Assembly: GCF_011392125.1 (NCBI RefSeq)
Contig: NZ_JAAJBU010000006.1
Span: forward strand, 1-64,000
Direction of reading: 5' to 3'
Origin: Flavobacterium lotistagni
GTDB taxonomy: Bacteria; Bacteroidota; Bacteroidia; Flavobacteriales; Flavobacteriaceae
DNA: 64,000 bases
The notes below the pieces were generated by a model. It saw only the letters and a program-made list of their open reading frames with translations, had not been told where the DNA came from and searched no databases. Made by a program: the position numbers and the translations under genes. This document shows, piece by piece, positions 60,559 through 64,000 of this stretch (positions are counted from its first letter, which is position 1; each line of letters starts with the position of its first letter).

Positions 60559-61725
60559 ATGAAACAATTTTACGCTGGTCTTATTGGTGTTTTGATGTTC
60601 ACTCTTCTCGTGATTTCATGTACGATGAATGAGGATGATTCCTATGTTGATGTAAGTGACGCTAGTAAACAAAGTACTGCAGTGGTAGCTCCTGTTCGTT
60701 TTGATTTGAGTGCAGTGCCTTTCCCGAAACTATCTGACTATCATTTTTTTATCGGGCCGCTCAAAAATTTAAAGCCTAACTACAAAGTGTTGCCTTATGA
60801 ACCTGCTAGTGTTTTATTTAGCGATTATGCACACAAAAAAAGATTTGTCTGGATGCCCAGAGGAACTAAAGCTACTTACAACGGTGACAACAAAACTCTA
60901 GAATTGCCTGTTGGTGCTGTGCTAATCAAAAATTTCTACTACGACCGCGTGCTTCCCAACAACACAACCCGCATCATTGAAACCCGCTTGATGATTCGTA
61001 AAGCTTCAGGTTGGATTTTTGCGGAATATGTTTGGAACGCCGAACAAACTGAAGCCTACTATGACATGGAAGGCAGTTTCACACCAATTTCTTGGATGGA
61101 TGAAAACAACCTAGTCAAAGAAACCAACTACCGAATTCCTTCTGAGGCCCAATGCGCCATTTGTCACAAAAGAAAAGAATTGGTAAATGATGTGGAAGTG
61201 ACCACCTACATCCCGATTGGCATCAAACCACAAAACCTCAATTTCAATTATAATTACGGTAATACAGTAAGAAACCAATTAAACATGTGGATTCAGCAAG
61301 GTTATTTGCAAAATAATTTTTCTCTTCCAACTCCTGAAAACACCATCATAGACTACAATGACAGTTCTAAACCACTCGAATTGCGCGTGAGGTCGTATGT
61401 TGATATTAATTGTTCGCATTGCCATTCAGAAGGCAGACATTGCGATTATCGTCCGATGCGTTTTGCTTTTTCAGACACGGGTTTGCCTAATGGCGCTGGC
61501 CGAACCAATTTAGGTGTTTGTGTCAATACTGAAGACATGCAAGGTTTTCCCGAAGATTTGGGTACAATTGTCAACCCAGGAAGCACCGATCGTTCCATGT
61601 TATATTATCGCATCAATACCACCAACGAAACATTCAGAATGCCGTTACATGGAAGAACCATGATTCATCAAGAAGGGGTTGCACTCATCGGACAATGGAT
61701 CAATTCGTTACAAGATTGTCCTTAA
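60559..61725 (+). CDS. Lipoprotein with two CXXCH heme-type motifs
   Basis: Probable exported lipoprotein, 388 residues from ATG 60559 (the frame opens 13 codons earlier). The lipobox is LLVISC. Two cytochrome c-type motifs, CAICH and CSHCH, are widely spaced, and a third Cys-rich stretch follows (GRHCDYRP). The pattern resembles the TIGR03806 family of secreted proteins, with a C-terminal LYYRINTTNETFRMPLHGR segment. Heme attachment is possible but single CXXCH motifs can also bind metals. The gene lies 43 bases upstream of the FG-GAP/ASPIC gene. Confidence 0.72.
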   Translation: MKQFYAGLIGVLMFTLLVISCTMNEDDSYVDVSDASKQSTAVVAPVRFDLSAVPFPKLSDYHFFIGPLKNLKPNYKVLPYEPASVLFSDYAHKKRFVWMPRGTKATYNGDNKTLELPVGAVLIKNFYYDRVLPNNTTRIIETRLMIRKASGWIFAEYVWNAEQTEAYYDMEGSFTPISWMDENNLVKETNYRIPSEAQCAICHKRKELVNDVEVTTYIPIGIKPQNLNFNYNYGNTVRNQLNMWIQQGYLQNNFSLPTPENTIIDYNDSSKPLELRVRSYVDINCSHCHSEGRHCDYRPMRFAFSDTGLPNGAGRTNLGVCVNTEDMQGFPEDLGTIVNPGSTDRSMLYYRINTTNETFRMPLHGRTMIHQEGVALIGQWINSLQDCP

Positions 61726-61768
61726 ATTTGAATTAATCAATTACTAAACTATAATCAATTACCCAATT

Positions 61769-64000
61769 ATGAAAAAAATTATTTTAATGTTATTGTTACT
61801 GATTTTTGCGCCACTGGCCAAAGCTCAGGACACTTGTGCCACAGCCGTTCCGATTACCGCCGGATTTTATGTGGTTACGGGTATTAATGGATCGGAAGTG
61901 CCGAATCCTATTTGTACCGCATTTGGAGCTGTACCAATTACTCGTCCACCTGCCGGAGAATGGTACATCTACACCCCTACAGAAAATCACTCTGTGACAG
62001 TTACCACTGATATCACGGCAAACACACCATTAGTAGATACGCGTTTCCATGTATACAGAGGCGATTGCTCTAATTTGGTTTGCCATGCTGGTGATGATGA
62101 TAACGGAACCGGAAACTCATCAACAAGTACTTTTGATGTCATCGCCGGAACTTCTTATTATATTGCTTTCGATAATCGCTGGTCATCAGCCGGTTTTACT
62201 TTTCAGTTATCTGAAAACGTTTTTGTACCCAATCCATGTAATTCAGCAACACCTATTACTGCCGGTACTACGTCAGTTAATGCCATCGATGAAGACAACT
62301 TAATCACAGCATGCTCTAACGCTACTTTAGCCAAATGGTATGCATACACTCCTGCGCAAAACTTAGTATTGACAGTGAGTTCAGATTTACCAGCCAACAT
62401 CTGTCAAGACACTAATTTCAGTGTATATACCGGAGCCTGCACTGCTTTAACTTGCTTGGTGAGTGATGATGACTCGGGTGAAATTGCCTGTAATTCTGGA
62501 AACACCGATTCTTTATTGTCTAAGAAAAGTTTCAACGTAACCGGAGGAACTACTTATTATATCGCCTGGGACAATAAACACAGTGCAGACGGTTTTGATT
62601 TCACTTTAACCGAGACGCCAATCATCGTTCCGGTAAATTATACTTCACAAACTGTAGCTACCATCAATAACACCTACAATATTTGTGTGGTCGATATGAA
62701 CAATGACAGTATTGATGATATTGCCGGAGTAAGCACTGGCAATTTAAAAGTACATTACCAACAACCTGACGGCACTTTTACCATTACCAATTTTACTTTA
62801 CCCTCAACAGGTTTTCAACCTTCATGGAGCTTAGCCGCCGGTGATTACAACAGAGACGGCTACAATGATTTGTTATTAGGTTCAGGAAGTGGCTTGACTT
62901 TCTGGGAGTCTAATGGTTTGGGAACAGGCTACATCAGTAAAACCCCAGGGCAATATATTTTCTGTCAAAGAACCAATTTCATCGATATCAATAACGATGG
63001 AAATTTGGACGCTTTCTCTTGCCATGACGTTGATCCGAACGTTTATTATTTGAATGATGGCGCAGGCAACTGGACTTATTATCAATCTGGCACAACACCT
63101 GGCGCTTACATGTTAGGTATTACTCCTTCTGGTGGAAACTATGCGTCAATATGGACCGATTATGATAATGATGGCGACCGCGATATGTTCATTTCAAAAT
63201 GTTCTGGACCTCCATGTGAATTACATAGAAATGATGGCGATGGCGTATTTACTGATATTTCGGCTACTGCTGGAATCAATGTACAACCTGTTCAGTCTTG
63301 GTCTTCTGCAGTTGCAGATTTTGATAATGACGGTGATATGGATATTGTAATCGGATCGAATGGAAGTGTTCGAAACAAATTCTTCAGAAACAACCTTGAC
63401 ACCTCTAATGATGTTGAAGAAGCGTTCACAGATATTTCTGCTGGCTCCGGTTTGGAAACAGAAACAGTTGTTAACCGTGATTATGTTGCTTATGATTTCG
63501 ACAACAACGGATTGGTGGACATTCTAGGCCCAAGTGGGAAAATTTTCTTCAACCAAGGAGGTAATGTTTTCTCGCCTACAACATACCCTGGTCTTTCGAT
63601 AGGAGCCATAGGAGATTTGAATGAAGATGGATTCCTTGATATCTTAAACAACAACACTATTCGTTATGCCGTTCCGAACCAAAACAACTGGTTCAAAGTA
63701 AGACTTCAGGGAACACAAAGCAACACCAACGGAATCGGTGCTAGAATTGAAATTTATGGCAGCTTCGGAAAGCAAATTCGTGACATTCGCAGTGGTGAAG
63801 GTTTTGAATTTATGAGCTCTTTGAATGCACATTTCGGTTTAGGTGAAGCAACTGCAATTGAAACTTTGGTGGTCAGATGGCCTTCAGGAATTGTAGATAC
63901 TTTTGAAAACCCAACTATTAACGAAGCTTTCCGTGTAACAGAAGGTTCTACACTAGCGGTGAATGCAAATACGTTTGCTGAGTTCAACATCTCGCCAAAC
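61769..64000 (+). CDS. FG-GAP/ASPIC-UnbV secreted protein (partial, runs off window)
   Basis: Open from ATG 61769 to the window end (744 codons so far). A signal peptide (MKKIILMLLLLLIFAPLAKA) precedes two similar beta-rich domains of about 140 residues (EWYIYTPTENHSV; KWYAYTPAQNLVL; each with FxVYxGxC), then about six FG-GAP/VCBS-type repeats with Asp-rich calcium loops (DYNRDGYNDLLLGSG; DYDNDGDRDMFIS; DFDNDGDMDIVIG). An ASPIC/UnbV domain (FKVRLQGTQSNTNGIGARIE; VVRWPSGIVDTFENP) follows. The last residues FNISPN are the usual opening of a T9SS C-terminal domain, so the protein probably ends about 70 residues beyond the window. Confidence 0.85.
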   Translation, partial: MKKIILMLLLLIFAPLAKAQDTCATAVPITAGFYVVTGINGSEVPNPICTAFGAVPITRPPAGEWYIYTPTENHSVTVTTDITANTPLVDTRFHVYRGDCSNLVCHAGDDDNGTGNSSTSTFDVIAGTSYYIAFDNRWSSAGFTFQLSENVFVPNPCNSATPITAGTTSVNAIDEDNLITACSNATLAKWYAYTPAQNLVLTVSSDLPANICQDTNFSVYTGACTALTCLVSDDDSGEIACNSGNTDSLLSKKSFNVTGGTTYYIAWDNKHSADGFDFTLTETPIIVPVNYTSQTVATINNTYNICVVDMNNDSIDDIAGVSTGNLKVHYQQPDGTFTITNFTLPSTGFQPSWSLAAGDYNRDGYNDLLLGSGSGLTFWESNGLGTGYISKTPGQYIFCQRTNFIDINNDGNLDAFSCHDVDPNVYYLNDGAGNWTYYQSGTTPGAYMLGITPSGGNYASIWTDYDNDGDRDMFISKCSGPPCELHRNDGDGVFTDISATAGINVQPVQSWSSAVADFDNDGDMDIVIGSNGSVRNKFFRNNLDTSNDVEEAFTDISAGSGLETETVVNRDYVAYDFDNNGLVDILGPSGKIFFNQGGNVFSPTTYPGLSIGAIGDLNEDGFLDILNNNTIRYAVPNQNNWFKVRLQGTQSNTNGIGARIEIYGSFGKQIRDIRSGEGFEFMSSLNAHFGLGEATAIETLVVRWPSGIVDTFENPTINEAFRVTEGSTLAVNANTFAEFNISPN

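Noticed and set aside
1..64000. Prophage, insertion sequence or conjugative element
   Set aside because: No integrase, transposase, capsid, relaxase or terminal inverted repeats were found in the translated frames.

Overview
The window looks like a chromosomal segment from a flavobacterium (Bacteroidota, Flavobacteriaceae, probably Flavobacterium or a close relative). The grounds are the TTG/TTTG...TAnnTTTG promoters, three secreted proteins with or approaching type IX secretion (T9SS) C-terminal domains, DUF4252 and DUF4199 genes, LytTR and membrane-AraC regulators, a split transketolase, and the gene order thrS-infC-rpmI-rplT. No phage, transposase or CRISPR array is visible. Most of the content is core chromosome, with several small accessory modules.

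Layout. 0-4 kb: thrS-infC-rpmI-rplT translation operon; infC appears to start at a non-canonical ATA codon. 4.5-6.1 kb: a GlxA-type regulator and a DUF1579-like secreted protein, bracketed by two nearly identical repeats. 6.4-12.4 kb: a cyanophycin locus (isoaspartyl peptidase and cyanophycinase on the minus strand, cyanophycin synthetase on the plus strand) with an unknown secreted protein in the middle. 13-18 kb: tRNA-Leu and two tRNA-Lys genes, shikimate kinase, a phosphoribosyltransferase, an S4-domain protein, an FKBP-type lipoprotein and the two transketolase subunits. 18-23 kb: DUF4199 membrane protein, a T9SS repeat adhesin and a membrane-anchored AraC regulator. 23-29 kb: a heavy-metal RND efflux operon whose pump is fused to its outer-membrane channel. 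29-36 kb: tgt, lptF/G, an EamA transporter, accA and dnaB. 36-43 kb: a conserved secreted protein, a TPR histidine kinase with a LytTR response regulator, a 43-residue membrane peptide and a VIT/VWA T9SS protein. 43-51 kb: DPP-IV peptidase, a CarH-like B12 photoreceptor regulator with crtI-crtB-crtZ, and an ECF sigma/anti-sigma/DUF4252 operon. 51-58 kb: a vitamin B12 uptake locus, with btuB-btuG behind a cobalamin riboswitch on one strand and btuF-btuC-btuD divergent on the other. 58-64 kb: trmL, an RluE-type pseudouridine synthase, rmuC, a CXXCH lipoprotein and a large FG-GAP/ASPIC protein cut by the window end.

How they fit together. Cobalamin links two neighbouring modules: the btu genes import B12, and the CarH-like regulator (which carries the B12-binding and light-sensing motifs) probably uses it to control carotenoid genes. 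The cyanophycin genes cover polymer synthesis, depolymerisation and dipeptide cleavage. The ECF sigma promoter motif also occurs, with the same spacing, before the DPP-IV and DUF4199 genes, which suggests a small regulon.

The least explained feature is the intergenic DNA. It is rich in several repeat families: eleven copies of a hairpin-prone element of 70-115 bp, a second family often beside it, and at least nine arrays of degenerate 7- or 8-bp units, several arranged as inverted arrays and several lying between genes that should be co-transcribed. I know no described function for these arrays.
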